Below are positions 34,723 to 48,600 of a stretch of DNA of 64,000 bases, piece by piece. Position 1 is the first letter of the stretch; every line of letters begins with the position of its first letter. Below the pieces are notes generated by a model. It had not been told where the DNA came from and made no database searches. It saw only the letters and a program-made list of their open reading frames with translations. The position numbers were made by a program, and so were the translations under genes. This DNA comes from Mesostigma viride. Lineage: Eukaryota > Streptophyta > Mesostigmatophyceae > Mesostigmatales > Mesostigmataceae. The DNA lies in the NCBI GenBank assembly GCA_009746045.1, contig RPFO01000065.1, positions 1,647,424-1,711,423 on the forward strand. Reading direction: 5' to 3'.

Positions 34723-37201
34723 GGCAGCCATGCCTAGAATGTTTGCCTAGCTGTGCCAACATAGTACCTAGTCACGTGCCGCCAACGCACGGTACACAAC
34801 CAGCCATAGCCTTAGCCTAGTCCTAGTACAGCCATGCTACGCCCTGCATGGCTATGTTCAGATTACTTGCCCACGCTATACTTGTTATGCTACGCTTACA
34901 TGGGTCTTATTGCACCCACAGTTTGCCGGATCGTTAGCGTGTCCGTTTAGCTAGCGCGCCCGAATGCAGCTGTGGCATGCCTTTGGCATGAAGGAGACTG
35001 GGGGTCTCTGCCCTTTCTCCTGTAGTGCACACACAGGGATTAAAAGCACTTCGGTGCTCCGTGACTCCCCAACGGGAGCACGAGTTTAATTAATTAATGA
35101 ATTAATAGTACTCCATGGCATGCCCATGCGCATGACACGCAAGTATTTACTTCCTAGATAGGCTAGGCATGGACATGTGCTACCCTAGACGGTACGACCT
35201 CACGTACGCGCCGTGGAACCCCCTGGTTTGTCTGTAATATGGAGGCAGATGACACGTAAAGATAGGTGGCAGACAGTAATGCAGGACACCGCCCCCCCAG
35301 TCGGTGGGGGCTCCACGTGTGACCACGTCATGATTTGGCAAGCATAGCGATTCGGGCAATGGTGCCCGCCTGCAACCCTGTAACTAGGCACTAGATAGCT
35401 CCACTATCCACCCCATCCCATCTTCATTTTCCTGTGGACTTAAGCTCACGTGACACAGTTACGTGTAAATTAATGAATTAATTAATTAATGTGAGCTACT
35501 TATTCTGCATCTTTTTCCATATCACTGAGAGGCTGAGCCCCCCCATGTCTGCCTGTAGTTGGGTACCGAAGGTGCGGGCCGGATATTCATGCTGGCATGC
35601 GCGCCGACAACATATGCCGGTCGACAGAGACATACATCAACGAAAAAGATATTGGATGATACCAGCCAGGGTCAACCACACGAATAGTGAGACAACCAAC
35701 ATGCATCCAAAGCTGAATCGCATCACAGCCCTTCATACACCAAGTATTTACATGAGGCTGCCTTACACGCGATATGGCAGACACGCCTTCTTGCACATCC
35801 GCAAGTCACACCCTGGCTGGCATTTTGCTGTGCCTGTAGCCCAGATGTGTCTCCGAAGGAGAATCGACCAAGAAAACACCTTGCATTGCTTAAAATGCAG
35901 GATGGACGAGGGTCGTGTGCCGCTGCCAACCCTTGCAACCGCATGATCCCCCTGAAATGCCCCTCCCTAGCCATGTAGGTCTGCATCGCCTATGACAAGA
36001 CAGCATGGCCTAGTATCTCTGAGCCATGACACCAGCTGCAGGTGCCAGCGGCACCTATATAATATCAATCAAATCTGGCTGGCTGCTAGGTAAGTAGGCA
36101 AGCCCGCCCAGGTCAGCAGCATGCCCCCCGAGCCCATGCCCCAGGTGCTCAAGCCGCGCTCAGAGAAGGCTCAGACAGTGTGGAACGGAGGACTCCATAA
36201 CACGGCGTATGGAGCCAGGAGGTCAATGGTGCCAGGACGTTAAGGACATTACTACGCACAAACTTCACAAAAATATACAAAAGCGGCGGTGCGTACCCGG
36301 ACCGTGCTGCACATGCATGACGCTGACATCTGCAGCCACCACGTCTAGGGAAGGGTGCGCAGGCCTTGCCGATGCATGCAACCAGCATCGCCGGTGCGTG
36401 CACAGTTGCGAACATCCTGTACACATGAGGGGGGAACGGCCTGTCAACACGTCCATACATCGTGTGGATTGGTTGCGAGGGTGCTGGCAACATCCAGGTT
36501 CTCCAGGACGGGGGCAGCCAAGAAGGGCAGCTGGCTGAGAAGGCAGGGCAGTGCCTCCTTGTCATCCCACGCGCCGCCCCCACGTGGCATGTGCGCGATG
36601 GGCACTTGCCAACCCCACGTTGCAAGGGAGCATGTGCGCGATGGGCATTTGACAGGGAGCATGCTGCCGTATGGACCATATCGGACCGTGAGGGCCAGGA
36701 CGTGCTGAGCTGGCGCTCGCGCGGCTAGGGGGATGCCTCACCTGTCCCTGAGGGTTTCCCTCAGCCTGCCCCCTTGCAGCTCAAGTATTTGCCAGCAGCC
36801 GCGCGCGCAGGGGGGGGGGGGGGAGGGATTGCAGCGTGGAACCATATAGGCGTGAAGTTGGCATGGAACACAGAACCCCCCTCCCCCCCCCCGTTTGCTC
36901 CTCATATCGCGCCCCTTTTCGTCGACACGTGCTCAAACAAACCGCTGGCCAATATGTGAGCACACTTGTCAATCACGGGCCCACACCGCTGCCGAGTGGA
37001 CAAGATGGAGCCTTGGAGTGGACAGGATGGAACCTTGGAGTGGACAACATGTCTCGGGATGGAATCGTTCGGAACCATTCCCGCAAGCCTCATCTCTCAA
37101 TCATTGCTAGCCGCCCCTCACCCCGCAGGGTGGCTGTCCATGGGCGCAAGGCCGTGCTCACATGGGCACAAGGCCATGCTTTCATGGGCACATAGCCGTG
37201 C
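34723..37201. other. Intergenic stretch with LINE tail, no recognised gene
   Basis: At 35030-35105 is GCACTTCGGTGC (a hairpin) followed by TCCGTGACTCCCCAACGGGA and TTAA repeats, the shared LINE-tail signature. From 35.4 to 37.1 kb no open frame has a recognisable domain. A short G-run is at about 36811-36826. The 22-bp repeat at 37139-37204 runs into the WD40 gene end. Confidence 0.5.
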
Positions 37202-37204
37202 TCA
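37139..37204 (-). repeat. 22-bp tandem repeat overlapping the WD40 gene stop codon
   Basis: Three units of CATGGGC(A/G)CAAGGCC(G/A)TGCT followed by two variable bases at 37139, 37161 and 37183. The third contains the stop codon TGA (37204-37202, minus strand). Confidence 0.85.
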
Positions 37205-40200
37205 CATGGGCTGGCTCCCCATCGGCTCCCCTTCCTCCTCCTCGTCCTCCTCGTCGTCGCTGCTCCAGTCGTCATGCTCCATGACCAGGCTCTGGCAGTG
37301 CACGTCCTGGATGTCGTTCCCATTCAGGTACTCCCAGCGGACAATTCGCCCATCCCAGGACACGGAGGCGATCAGAGGGAGTGTCGGGTGCCAACTGCAA
37401 TCGCGCACGGTGGCCTCGTGGTTGCGCAGGACGTCCACGGTCTTGCCGGTCACCTGGCGGGGGGGCCGCGTCACCCCCACCCACAACAGGTCCGCAATAG
37501 GGGATTAATGGCATAGTTAGCCGGGATGCTTGAGATAAGGGCAGGACGGGATGAAACAAAAAACAAAGCACAGCAGGGGACAACTGTAAGCAAGGATCGC
37601 AGCGGACGAGACGCGACGGCAGTAGGCACTAGGGCTCTAGGGAACCATCTACCCATGCCCGGACAAGCGCACCGTGTACAGCGATGGTGAAGGGATGAGG
37701 GATGCGACCGGGGTGGCGCGACCTCCGGAGGCCCACCCTGAGAGCAGAAGAGACGCAACTGTGTAGGGCTTGGATTCATACGATAGATACTAGCTGGGCG
37801 CTGGATTTAGGTACCCCACCAGTGGTCATGCACCGCCCCACCCGATGCAATCCATTCCCATGCCGCCTTGCGTGGGCCAGACACAGGCAACGGACGCGCG
37901 ATGACAGCCCAGATCAAGTCGCCAGTCAGCCACGTTCGCAACTCTCGGCTGCAGAGGCCCATGTGTGAGGCACAAATGCCAGCATCAGCCAGAGGGAGAA
38001 CCGGCGCAGCAGGGTATTCCCTCCTATCCGGGCTGTTCCCGTGCACGCGCCAGGTCGTACATGCACAAATCCACCGCCCCCCCGCACGCACACACCGGGT
38101 CGTAAATGTACCACCCTATCCATCCCCCCCACACGCACCAGGTCGTAGATGTACACCTCGCCCGAGTGGGACCCCGTGTAGATGTACTTCTGCCCCGTCG
38201 TCGCCTCGGGAGAGAAGTAGCAGCGGATGAGCGTCTGCAGCACGCGGTGGCCACGGTAGGTCATCAGCGACGAGTCGTTCGGGTGCCGCACGTCCAGGCC
38301 CGTGCCGGGGTACTCGGTCCATCGGTAATCCCAGTGGAAGTCGTGCAGCTTGACCGGGGGCATCCTGGCAAGATGCGGTGCCACCATGGCGGGGGGGTGG
38401 GGCGGGGGTGAGTATTGTACAGGCGATGGATGCGAGGAGGGCCCGATAAGTTGAAGGCAGTTGTGAGGAGAACATTTGATGGGGGGTTCAAAGTTTATCG
38501 GAACGAGTGTTACGAGAATGCGGTCCTGTCTATGTCTTTTGTGTCCTTACTGTAGTTTTACTGTATAATCAAGCAGCCTGAAATAGATATCCCAACTTGC
38601 TGCATGCACGCTGTCAAGGGAAAGGACCTTGTGAGGCAAAACCCACCTGCCAGCAGAAGAAGAGGGCCCCATGCACGGGGCAATGTCACAACGACATGTG
38701 CGCAGACAAGAGCACGCAGGGGGAGCTGGTAATGAGCTTTTTGGCCAATGAGGACGTGATGGCCAGACAACATAGCGGGCCAAGCAGCGCTGGTCTTGAA
38801 GGGGCGAATCGCAACAGCCCTTGTGCATGCGACACCGCCGCATCAACAAATTCACAGAAAGTGATACGGAGAAAGTTTACTTTGTTGGCACAGTGCCAAT
38901 CTCATGTCATGCATATCTCACGCATCATGCACATCTCCCGTGGTCTGCAAGCGCCCCAAATACGTGCAGGTGAACACGAAAATGCAGGAACTCCATAAAG
39001 GAGAGAGACATGAGCGACCCAGCGGTCCAAGACGAGCTGCTCACGGGGGAGGCAGTGTGGGCTGGAGGGCTGGTCCCATGGGTCCCCAAACAAGCTGGCA
39101 AACGTATACATGCCCCCAGTGCCAACACTTGCGGACTCTCACGCAGCACAGAATGCATCTTCTTCACCCATGTACCATGCCCCCCCCCCACTTTCCTTAT
39201 GTGCCCGAGTCCATTACATTCATGATGACATCATTTTTCATACATCCCCCACCCGCTTTTCTTTTGACCATCCCCCCCCCCTTTTCATTCCATTATCCCC
39301 CCCCCCCCATTTTTCTTATAACCCACACCCAGTACCCCCCCATTCGTCAGCATCCGGGTCCTCATCTTGCAGATGCCCCCAAACCACGTTCTGCTCTTCT
39401 GTCTTCTTTGTTGCGCCCCCTTTGTTGCGCCCCCTTTGTTGCGCCCCCTTTGTTGCGCCCCCTTTGTTGCGCCCTCTTTGTTGCACCCCCTTTGTTGCGC
39501 CCCCTTTGTTGCACCCCCTTTGTTGCGCCCCCTTTGTTGCGCCCCCTTTGTTGCGCCCCCTTTGTTGCACCCCCTTTGTTGCGCCCCCTTTGTTGCGCCC
39601 CCTTTGTTGCGCCCCCTTTGTTGCGCCCCCTTTGTTGCGCCCCCTTTGTTGCACCCCCTTTGTTGCGCCCCCTTTGTTGCACCCCCTTTGTTGCGCCCCT
39701 TTTGTTGCGCCCCCTTTCTTGGGCCACCTACCCAGCACCCGCTATCTACCCCGGCATGCGCCACCCAGCACCCACTTTTCGTATGCGTCCGAGTCCATCA
39801 TCTTGCGGATGTCCCACAGTTTGATGCTCTGGTCCTTGCTGTTGGAGATGACGTAGTAGCCGTCCCCCTTGGCCGCGAGCGAGGTGATGCCCTCCGTGTG
39901 GCCTAGCAGCACACCCTGCGCCTTGCTGCGCTTCTTTGACATCATGCGGCGGTCCCACACCTGCGCGTGCACCGACAGGAGCGGACGACCGGGGGACCAG
40001 CCACCACATCATTTTGCTTGTTCTATTGCTTGTTACTAGCAGGGGACAAGGCACAACAAGAGGAGGCAGGTGGTCAGGCACAAGGTACCATCACGCTTTG
40101 CGGGGAAGAATCAGCGAGACCGTGGGGTTGCTCCGCCGGGCACACCTTGGGCGGTGGACTGGGCGATCACTGTAGGGTCACTGCACCGTCAATTTGCCTA

Positions 40201-43200
40201 CATGTTCCCACTCATACGGGAGTAAGCATGGCGGGCGGATCCGCGCAACGCAAGCCTGAGGCAACGGCTCTCTGTGCACGCGCCTCGTGCCTCTTGCCGC
40301 GCCGTGTCTGCCAGGTGAGGACGATGAATGGCTAGCTACTGGCGTGCGCCTCACTGTCACCTGCCGGTGTTATCGCTGAGAGCTCCGATCATCCACCACT
40401 CACCTTGACCAGGCGGTCGTCGCTCCCCGAAAAGATGATGCTGGACCGCGCGTCGGCAAACGTTACTGCGTTGACGTCATCCTGCCAACACGAGGACCCC
40501 ACGTTGCCACACGGCACATAACGCCACGCCATGGCCAACAACGGGGCCAGCACAGCGCAACACGTCAGGTAGTGTCATGGCATGCCGTATCAATATCGTG
40601 CGGAGGCAGGGCAAGTGGTGTTATGTCATGGGCAAGGCCAGGGCCACAACGCACGGCATACATTGCCATGCCGTGTCGGGATGAACAGATACACACAGCC
40701 ATCGGCAAGAAATCGCACACACAAGCAACAGATATTTACGCGGCACAGCACGCTGTGCAATTACGGTAGGCTTGAACCGACCACGACATGCGACTTGAGA
40801 ACCTGCCTGCCCGCCCGCCCGCCCGCCCGCCCACCCGCCCGCCCGCCCGCCCGCCCGCCCAAACCCCCCCGCCCGCCCGCCCAAACCCCCCGCCCGCCCG
40901 CCTGCCCGCCCGCCCGCCCTATGTGTGCATCCAAATACCACAGTACATATTCTTCTATCAAGCCACCCACCGTGTGCGCGTTGACGCGCGCGGCCACACG
41001 GTTGGCCTCCACGTCGTACACGTATACGTTCTGGTCGCTGGCGCCCGCCACGATCTCGCGGCTGTCGGCGGAGAACTCCAGCGACCAGATGCCAAACTGG
41101 CGCTCGCGACCCGAGTCGGCGCTCATGCCAAAGTAGAGCCCGTGGTGCAGCTCCTGCGGGGCAAGTGCCGCAAGGGGGAGAGGGGGGCGTGGACATGCAC
41201 CGGGTGTGGGTGGGTGGGACACACGCCGGGAGGGGGGAGGGAAGGGGGGCACACGCCGGGGGGGAGAGGAAAAAAAAAGAAAGAACATGGGGTGGAGGAA
41301 GGGGTGAGGCACATGGCAGAGGGCGGTGGGGCCATGGCACGCTTTAGTGGAGGGGAAGGAAGGGGGGAGAAGAGGAAGGGGCGAAGACATGGGTCCAAAG
41401 GGGGCGCTCATGCGTGCGTATGCGCGTATGTGTGTGCTGGGGGGGGGGGGGGGGATGGGGGGGGCAGTTAATATAGTGTCAGAGAGCGCCCGGCAGGGTG
41501 CCACATCCATTGGAACACGGTCAGCTTGGGGGGCTCACCGCCACAGCAGCACGCGGCATCGCCCACATGCCAGGGTTGCACAGGGACCCGTGCCCATAAA
41601 TAACCACAGACGCTGGTCCACCAAGTATTATTCTGTGACTGAACGGCTTAGTGCCAGCAACAACAGGCGCTGGCTGCGGCGCTGACTGGCTGCGGTGTCA
41701 ATGACATCTACGTGATTATGGTTCAGGCAACGTGCTGCTGACACGTCGCTGTGGCATGCGGCAGCGTGTTCTTCATCAGCGCTGTTTGGCCATGGCATCT
41801 GCGCCTGCACGGCATGGTGGAGTGCCGGGACACACCAGCGGGCTTACTTGGACAGGGATGGTCCGAGCCGTCAAAGTGGGCGACAGGGACGGTGAGGCTG
41901 CTGATGACAAGAATCTAGGACACCGATGGATGATGACAACCAGCGCCAACACAGGGGTGAATGGGACTACCACACAGGGGTGAGCAAACGGGTCCTCAGC
42001 TGTTGACGTGACTGGGGGATGAGACGGGATGACGAGCGAGGCAGCGGTCCCCAGCATGCCACAGAATGCATGGACATGCATGCCGCCGTGGGCTGTGCCT
42101 CCCCGTGTCCTGGTATTGGCAATGTATGTGGTACCAAGGGCAACAGCTGGAGACCGAACGAAGAGGGAGACAGTCAGCCACAAGCCGCCAGCAGAGGTGG
42201 CGCGCGCCCGCCCCCACGTACGTTCACGTTTCCGCGCGATTCCACCTCCTCCCTCTGCGCTGCGACGTTCACCAGGTACGCGACCGGGATGATGGATGAG
42301 TAGACCTGCGAGTAGGCCGCACAGGAAGGGTTGAGCAAGCAGGCATGGGTGCGTAAGTGGGTGGGCAAAGAGTGGGCAAAGGCCTCACGGGCATGGGAAA
42401 AAACGCTACCAGCAAACCTAATGCCTGAGAGCTTGACAGACAGATTTTGAGAGGCATCAGCCCAGACAGGCACCGGCAGCGCCGCGTACGCGCATGCCAC
42501 CGGTAGGGGCGGCCGGTCCCCAACTGTGCACCCACCAGCGCCCACGTGCACGCATGCACCATCAGCACATGCATGCACCCCATGAGTCATGGTGTAGCCA
42601 TCCACAAGCGCGTCATGACGCATGACGCATGCGCCACACGCCGGGGAATGTCGCCCGCATCACGGTCATCCGATCATCCATGCGACACCTACCAGGAAGC
42701 GCTGGTCGGGCGACAGGCTGGTGTCTGTCACCGTCCACCGCAGGTTGGGTACCAGGATGTCCTTGCGCAGCTTCCACCGGTTGAACACGTCGTACACCTT
42801 GATGCGCCGGTCCTGGGGAACGAGTTAAGAGACGAGGATGCGGGCGGGGGGGGGAACGGGCGGGGGCGGGCAGGGAGACGGGGGATGGGGGAGGGGAAAA
42901 GGCGGACAGGGAAAGAGGGAAGGCGGAGGGGAGAGTGGGAGGGGGGGAGGGGGAAAAGGAGGGAGCAGTCCAAGCGGGAGCTCTAAGTGGCAGATGCAGC
43001 ACGCAAGAAGGACAAGAGAGAGAAAGCAGTGACCCAGGGGGGGCCACATGCGTCGTGCCATACAACACATTGCATGGGATACGGTGAAACGCCCTACTAG
43101 TTTGTAGTAGAGCGCTGACAGGGCGGGTAGCCTGGATGCCAGGGCGCAGGGCAACGCGCTGTAAGCCCACAACCCACACGACGGGGCGAAAATGTCCGTA

Positions 43201-44765
43201 GACCTCCTTGTGCCTAATTATATCCACCATGGGCGTGCCCCCTACAAGCAGTGCCGCTCATCCCCAAATAGAGAGGCTGGCAACCATTTCTGGAATAATA
43301 AAGCATTTGGTATTTGTATAGTGATGGTAATTGACACCTTGCACCAAGCATTGTGGCTGGGAAACGGCTTCCTGCGAGACACACGTGATGGCTCCATGAT
43401 GGCTGTTGCGTGCTCCAAAGTTAGCCAATAGCAGCCATCACCGCATTGTCACCAGGGGTCCGTACCACCTCCCATGGCGCCCTGGAACAAAATGCCCACA
43501 AAGTTTTGCCCCGGCCCAACCCTTGCTGACAGCCCAACCTAACCCTTGCCAGCGAATCGGATCTGCTATGCATGTGGGCAGTGCCTGCCCCGCTCTCCCA
43601 CCCCACCCCACCCCACCCCCCCACCCCGGCGCCTACACACACACAATACGCACAAACTGAACTGTTCCATACACTTGGTCTGGGAGCCAATGAATTCCAA
43701 GCAGCTTTGTCTTCATCAGGGGACGGCGCATACTACATGAGAGCACCTCTTCCTCAACCACGGCCACGCATGTCTCCGAGTGGCTGAAGGAGGTGAATCC
43801 AGGACACATACTGCCTGATGCAAACAAGCACAAGGTGGTCCCCTCGGACCACCGACACAATTACAGCTGAAAAATCAGGTTGCTTCGTCACATTAATAGA
43901 ATAAACCGCACAGCATGGAAGGCATGTTCATGGCTTGCCCAATTCAGAGATACCCTTGCAAGGCAGGGCCAGCAGGGGCGCATGCAATACGCCGAGTGCT
44001 ATAGAGACGCAGTGGGGAATGGGGATCAACCTTCCCGAACAGGCAGGCTAACAGAATTCAGCTTGCCAGATCAACCTGAACTGCATTGCCGTAAAGGGTT
44101 TCCGCATGCTTCACAGAAGTTTCCGCACAAATCAAAATTTTTGAAGAAATCCTGATTGAAAAAGGCTCCTGGATCGAATTCCCGAATCCCCAGTGTACTT
44201 ATCGCCTCTGTACTGGGGCATGGGCAATATCATCCCATGCGCGAGAACCTGACGCAAGACGACGCACCTGGTAGCCTGCGACGAACATAGAGCCGTCGGA
44301 AGAGAATTGGCCGATATACGCCCTGCTGTTCATGCTGTCGACGTTGTTGCACCAGCGAGGGATGCAGCGGGACGCCAGGTGGCAGCGTTGCGCAGCTGAG
44401 AAGCCCGAGCATGTGCTGTTTCCATTGAGAATCCGGCCTCTGTGGCCGTTGAATTCTCGCAATGTTAGAAGCTTGAGGGCGCTCATCCGCGTGCCTAGCT
44501 GCGGCGCGTTCTGTGGATACGGAATGGCGGCAGTCTTTAGGGCAAGTTCATGAGTCAATGCGTGCTCTAATGGAGGTGTATCTTTGTCTGACAATCTCGG
44601 CATCCCGTATGTGCGGGTAACAGCCTCTTCATCTTCTTCATCCTGCATCGCATGGACTTCTTCTGACTCTTCAAAATCTTCATCGTCATCATCGTCTTCG
44701 TCGTCGCTTCTTCTCGAATAGTTAAACAACAACCGGTCCGCCAGGGCACGACTGCCAGATTCCAT
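37202..44765 (-). CDS. WD40 protein of the LEC14B/DCAF11 family, 8 exons
   Basis: Exons in coding order: 44765-44268, 42812-42693, 42305-42222, 41153-40971, 40481-40404, 39960-39776, 38364-38139 and 37453-37202, all with GT-AG borders and consistent phases; 541 residues. An acidic head (DDEDDDDDEDFEESEE) precedes a seven-blade propeller: SRAYIGQFSSDGSMFVAGYQ, LRWTVTDTSLSPDQRFL, FGIWSLEFSADSREIVAGAS, IIFSGSDDRLVKVWDRR, SIKLWDIRKM, LIRCYFSPEATTGQKYIYTG and VRDCSWHPTLPLIASVSWDG. The order matches plant LEC14B and animal DCAF11. The two WDXR boxes (WDRR, WDIR) are the usual DDB1-contact motifs, so it is probably a substrate receptor of a CUL4-DDB1 ubiquitin ligase. The acidic C-terminus (DDWSSDDEEDEEEEGE) ends at TGA. 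An upstream in-frame ATG at 44837 would add a hydrophobic leader and is less likely. Confidence 0.92.
39407..39722. repeat. 14-bp tandem repeat, intron 6 of the WD40 gene
   Basis: About 22 units of TTTGTTGCGCCCCC (some with CAC for CGC). On the coding strand it is G-rich and starts about 50 bases after the donor of the exon ending at 39776. Confidence 0.95.
40803..40920. repeat. (CCCG)n-type tract, intron 4 of the WD40 gene
   Basis: CCCGCCCGCC repeats broken by AAACCCCC. G-rich on the coding strand, 50 bases after the donor at 40970. Confidence 0.9.
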
Positions 44766-45687
44766 CGGCAATGCGACAGACCACGCCAAAGCGTAGCAAA
44801 CTAATAATACCCAATTTGCCCAGCAAAATGTTAGCAAAACGTTAGCGCGTCCTAATACCGGCGCAAATATAAAATTGAAATGCCAGGCGATCCAGAAAAG
44901 AGACGTGCCCCGCCTCCAAAAGGCCGGGAATGATGCGACGAAGCCAACCTTCCTGACGTCAAGGAGAAATTTTGCTGATCATGCACTACCTAATCTCGCC
45001 TAAATCATCGTGGTTAATTTTTTCCCTGTAAGAGATCACATTTAAGGCTGAGATTGGTTGATAGTAGCATGTTTTCACGTTATAACACTCAACAACCTGT
45101 AGGAGTTCGCCACTTGGAATATCCTGCCAAATTGTATGCAAAACTAGCAAGTGGACGCCTTGCAATTTGCAAAGTGTGCTCCTGGCTTCAAGGTCCGAGT
45201 CCACCTCCCTAATGTTGCTACTGTATGCGGTCATTGCGGTGTGTGACCTCGCCGCGCCGGTCAAGGTTTCGTGTTTCAGACTGAAACGTCCGTTCGCTTT
45301 AAGATTCTATCGAATCGTACAGTACAACCTTCAGTACCGTTCATCACCTTGCCGGCCACCTCCGGCCATCCCTCCATGTTCCTCGGAGCAGGTCAAAGAC
45401 CCTGCGGATCGCCCAGCGCGGCCGCGCAACTCAGAGTGAGCAGACAGGTTGTCAAGTGTCAACTCGGGAAGATGCAGTACCTCCGAGGCGGGACGTGATG
45501 AGCATGTTGCAAAAAACAGGGGGGCAACGATGGGGAACCACTGACCAGTTGTGACCTCTCGAGCTCGGTACAAAGGCGCGACACCGCCTGCCCGCGGATT
45601 TCCAGGTTTCAGGCCTTGTTAAACCACGGACATTGCGCACAGCCGCATTCGTAGGTGCTCCGCACACCGCCTGTGAGCACCGCCACC
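44766..45687. promoter_or_regulatory. Shared divergent promoter interval, WD40 gene / transporter gene
   Basis: 922 bases separate the two start codons, which point away from each other. No open frame of note and no large repeat. Promoter elements for both genes must lie here; none could be assigned. Confidence 0.5.
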
Positions 45688-48600
45688 ATGGGGTCAGGAA
45701 GCGGGGCCCCGTTGGGGCCGGGAATGGTCAGACAGATTATTATCAGCTACCTGTATGTTGCGCTATGGATCGTCCTGAGCGCGGCAGTCATCATGTACAA
45801 TAAATGGGTGTTATATTATTTTGGATTCCCTTACCCGTTAGCATTGACGATGTTCCACATGGCGTTCTGCTCGTCATTGGCGTTCATCATCGTGCGGGTG
45901 TTGAAGATAGTCAAGCCGCTTAACATGTCGAGCGAGACGTATATACGACAGGTATACTGCTGTTTCATGTTCTCTCGTGTGTTGCATGTGTCTGCCATCC
46001 GAAGGCCTGTGTGACTAGCAGCCTGTGAATGCATAGCTCCTCCCGTTAATGTGTTAGTACGTGTGTAGTAAGGTAACCGTCTTTGATACGTTGGAAGCAC
46101 TTGGTATCATGCCCACAAATGCAATCTATCCTGTACCATGTCGTCATGTTGATGAATTACAGTTCTTGCCAAGCTTGCAAAGGCGCTTTTTCTAGCACTT
46201 CACGAAGGTAGCCCATATAGTAGGGAAGTAGATGTATGTCATCCTCACTGATCTTGGAAGAAGGCCTCTGGCCACGCTGCTCTTTCCTCGTCCAGTTTCC
46301 TGCTCCCAAGGTATAGCAGTTTATATGTTCACGTGCATTTTCATCCACGCTTAATTGTAGTTTGATGACAAATGCACGGTCGCTGCCAAGCACCCGCGCT
46401 TGCAACCCGGAGTGTAGCGTATGCGATGCGCAGGCAGTACTCCGTGCTTGTTAAAATCATTGTCGCCATGCCAGAAACCAATCTAGGCACTTGGCATCAG
46501 TGGGGTGCTGCTCTCTCAAAGCCCGTTTCATGGCCATTGGCTTCTCCACTCAAACTCATGATCTTCCTACCCTCAGATAACAGAAAACATTTCAGTAGTA
46601 CATAGTGGTGATGGATGCCTTTAATTATAAGTGACGGATGCCTCCCTTGTCGCTTTTACAGTCATGTCCTTCACGCACCTCCCTGCCATGGCCCCTTTAT
46701 CTACCCTTCTGGGTCTGAACTGCCTGCCCTTTTTGACAGTTCCTCCACACCCCTTCCCCAACCGAACCCACCCTCCCACCACCCACCCACCCACCCACCC
46801 ACCCACCCACCCACCCACCCACCCACCCACCCACCCACCCACCCACCCACCCACCCACCCACCCACCCACCCACCCACCCACCCACCCACCCACCCACCC
46901 ACCCACCCACCCACCCACCCACCCACCCACCCACCCACCCACCCACCCACCCACCCACCCACCCACCCACCCCCTCCCCCCCAGGTGGTCCCCATCGGCC
47001 TGCTGTACGCGGCCAGCCTCTGGTTCTCCAACTCGGCCTACCTCTACCTCTCCGTCGCCTTCATCCAGATGCTCAAGGCGCTCATGCCTGTCGCCGTGTA
47101 CTCGTGCGGCATCATGCTCAAGAAGGAGGTGCGGTCACCCGCACGGACGCTTGTCTTACTCATAGTTGTCCTCATAGCAAGCGTACTGTGTAGTGAATAG
47201 CAAGTGTGCGCGGTGGCATTGGGCGGCATCCTGGCCAAGGAGGAACTGCTGCGTGGCAGCAGAGTTGAGCGGCTGGCAAGCAGGGGGGTGGAACAACTAG
47301 TGGCTAACAGGCGTTATCCTGTGGTGGCATGCTGCACGGACAGGGCATGCGGCACGTGCAGCATTGCATGTCATGCCGATGGTCTCTCCCTGTGACTGCG
47401 TTCGTGTGATCGCAGCCATCAGCAATTTGATTATGTGAGAGGGGTGGTGCATAACACGGCGACCGTGGGGGTGCTTCCCTGGTGACTGCGTAGCTAGCTC
47501 TCTGTGGTGGGTGGGGACGCGAGCGGGAGGGGTGGGGCCCTTCACCTACATGACCTGCATGACCTACATGACGGACAGGACCTGCATGACTAACATGACC
47601 TACATGACCTGCATGACCTACATGACCTGCATGACTAACATGACCTGCATGACCTACATGACCTACATTACCTGCATGACTAACATGACCTGCATGACCT
47701 ACATGACCTACATGACCTGCATGACTTGCATGACCGACAGGACCGACAGGACCTACAGGATGGGATGGTCCTGTGTGCACAGGATGCCAAGGGTAGAGCT
47801 TGCACCGCTACAACTGTCGGTTTGACTAGTATCCACCATCCCTCTTGTAGGCGGGGCCGCCGGCCTTGGCGTGCAGCAGGAAGCTGCCTGCTGCTCTGGC
47901 TGGGGGCAGAGGAGTGGCATGTGCACGTGTTCTTTGCACGCAGCATCAGGGCCTAGCATGCGACATGGGTTGATCGTGGTGGGAAGATGGGGGGTGTTAG
48001 TGCAGGGCTCCCCCTGCTTGCACTAGACGCGCCACAGTTGCAGCCGCGCGGGGTGGAGCCGCTGCGGAGCTTGCCCACTGCCTTGCGCCCCACCACCACC
48101 GAGGTCACACCACTACCGCTACCACCACCCGATGCACAGCCATGGTCCATTACGTTGATCCGTGACCGTGATGGTTCGGTGATCTCCGGCCGTGGCCATG
48201 ATGGCGCATGTGGTACCCGGGATCTTCGTGGTCGTGATGGCGGGGCTTTGGGGCGAGATTCTTTCTTTGCCCGAAAAGGGGGCGGGCGTTGCATATGGGC
48301 CACAGGCCCCTATGGGCACCCCCTTGTGATGTGTGGGTCCCATAAACTCTTGTACTCCTCTGTGGTTAACACCGTGCATGCGTCATGGTGCGTGCTGGTT
48401 TCATCTCAGGGCGGCCTGTGTGCCATGACCCGCGTATGGAATAGGGCCGCTGGTCGGTGGGATGTCTTAGCACTTGTGGGCTCTGTACTACCTGCAATCG
48501 TTCCTCACGTGCATCATTCTTACCAATAAACATGCTTCCGCTCTGTGGTCTGGTTCTGCTGGCATGCACTCCGTGGCCTGGGCTGCCCTTCTCCCTCCCA

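Noticed and set aside
44766-44837. Signal peptide on the WD40 protein
   Set aside because: The upstream ATG gives a hydrophobic leader, but a cytosolic/nuclear propeller with an acidic head is expected, and the ATG at 44765 suffices.
47511-47825. Protein of MTYMTCMT repeats
   Set aside because: In-frame reading of a 9-bp intronic array; no start context or flanking unique domain.
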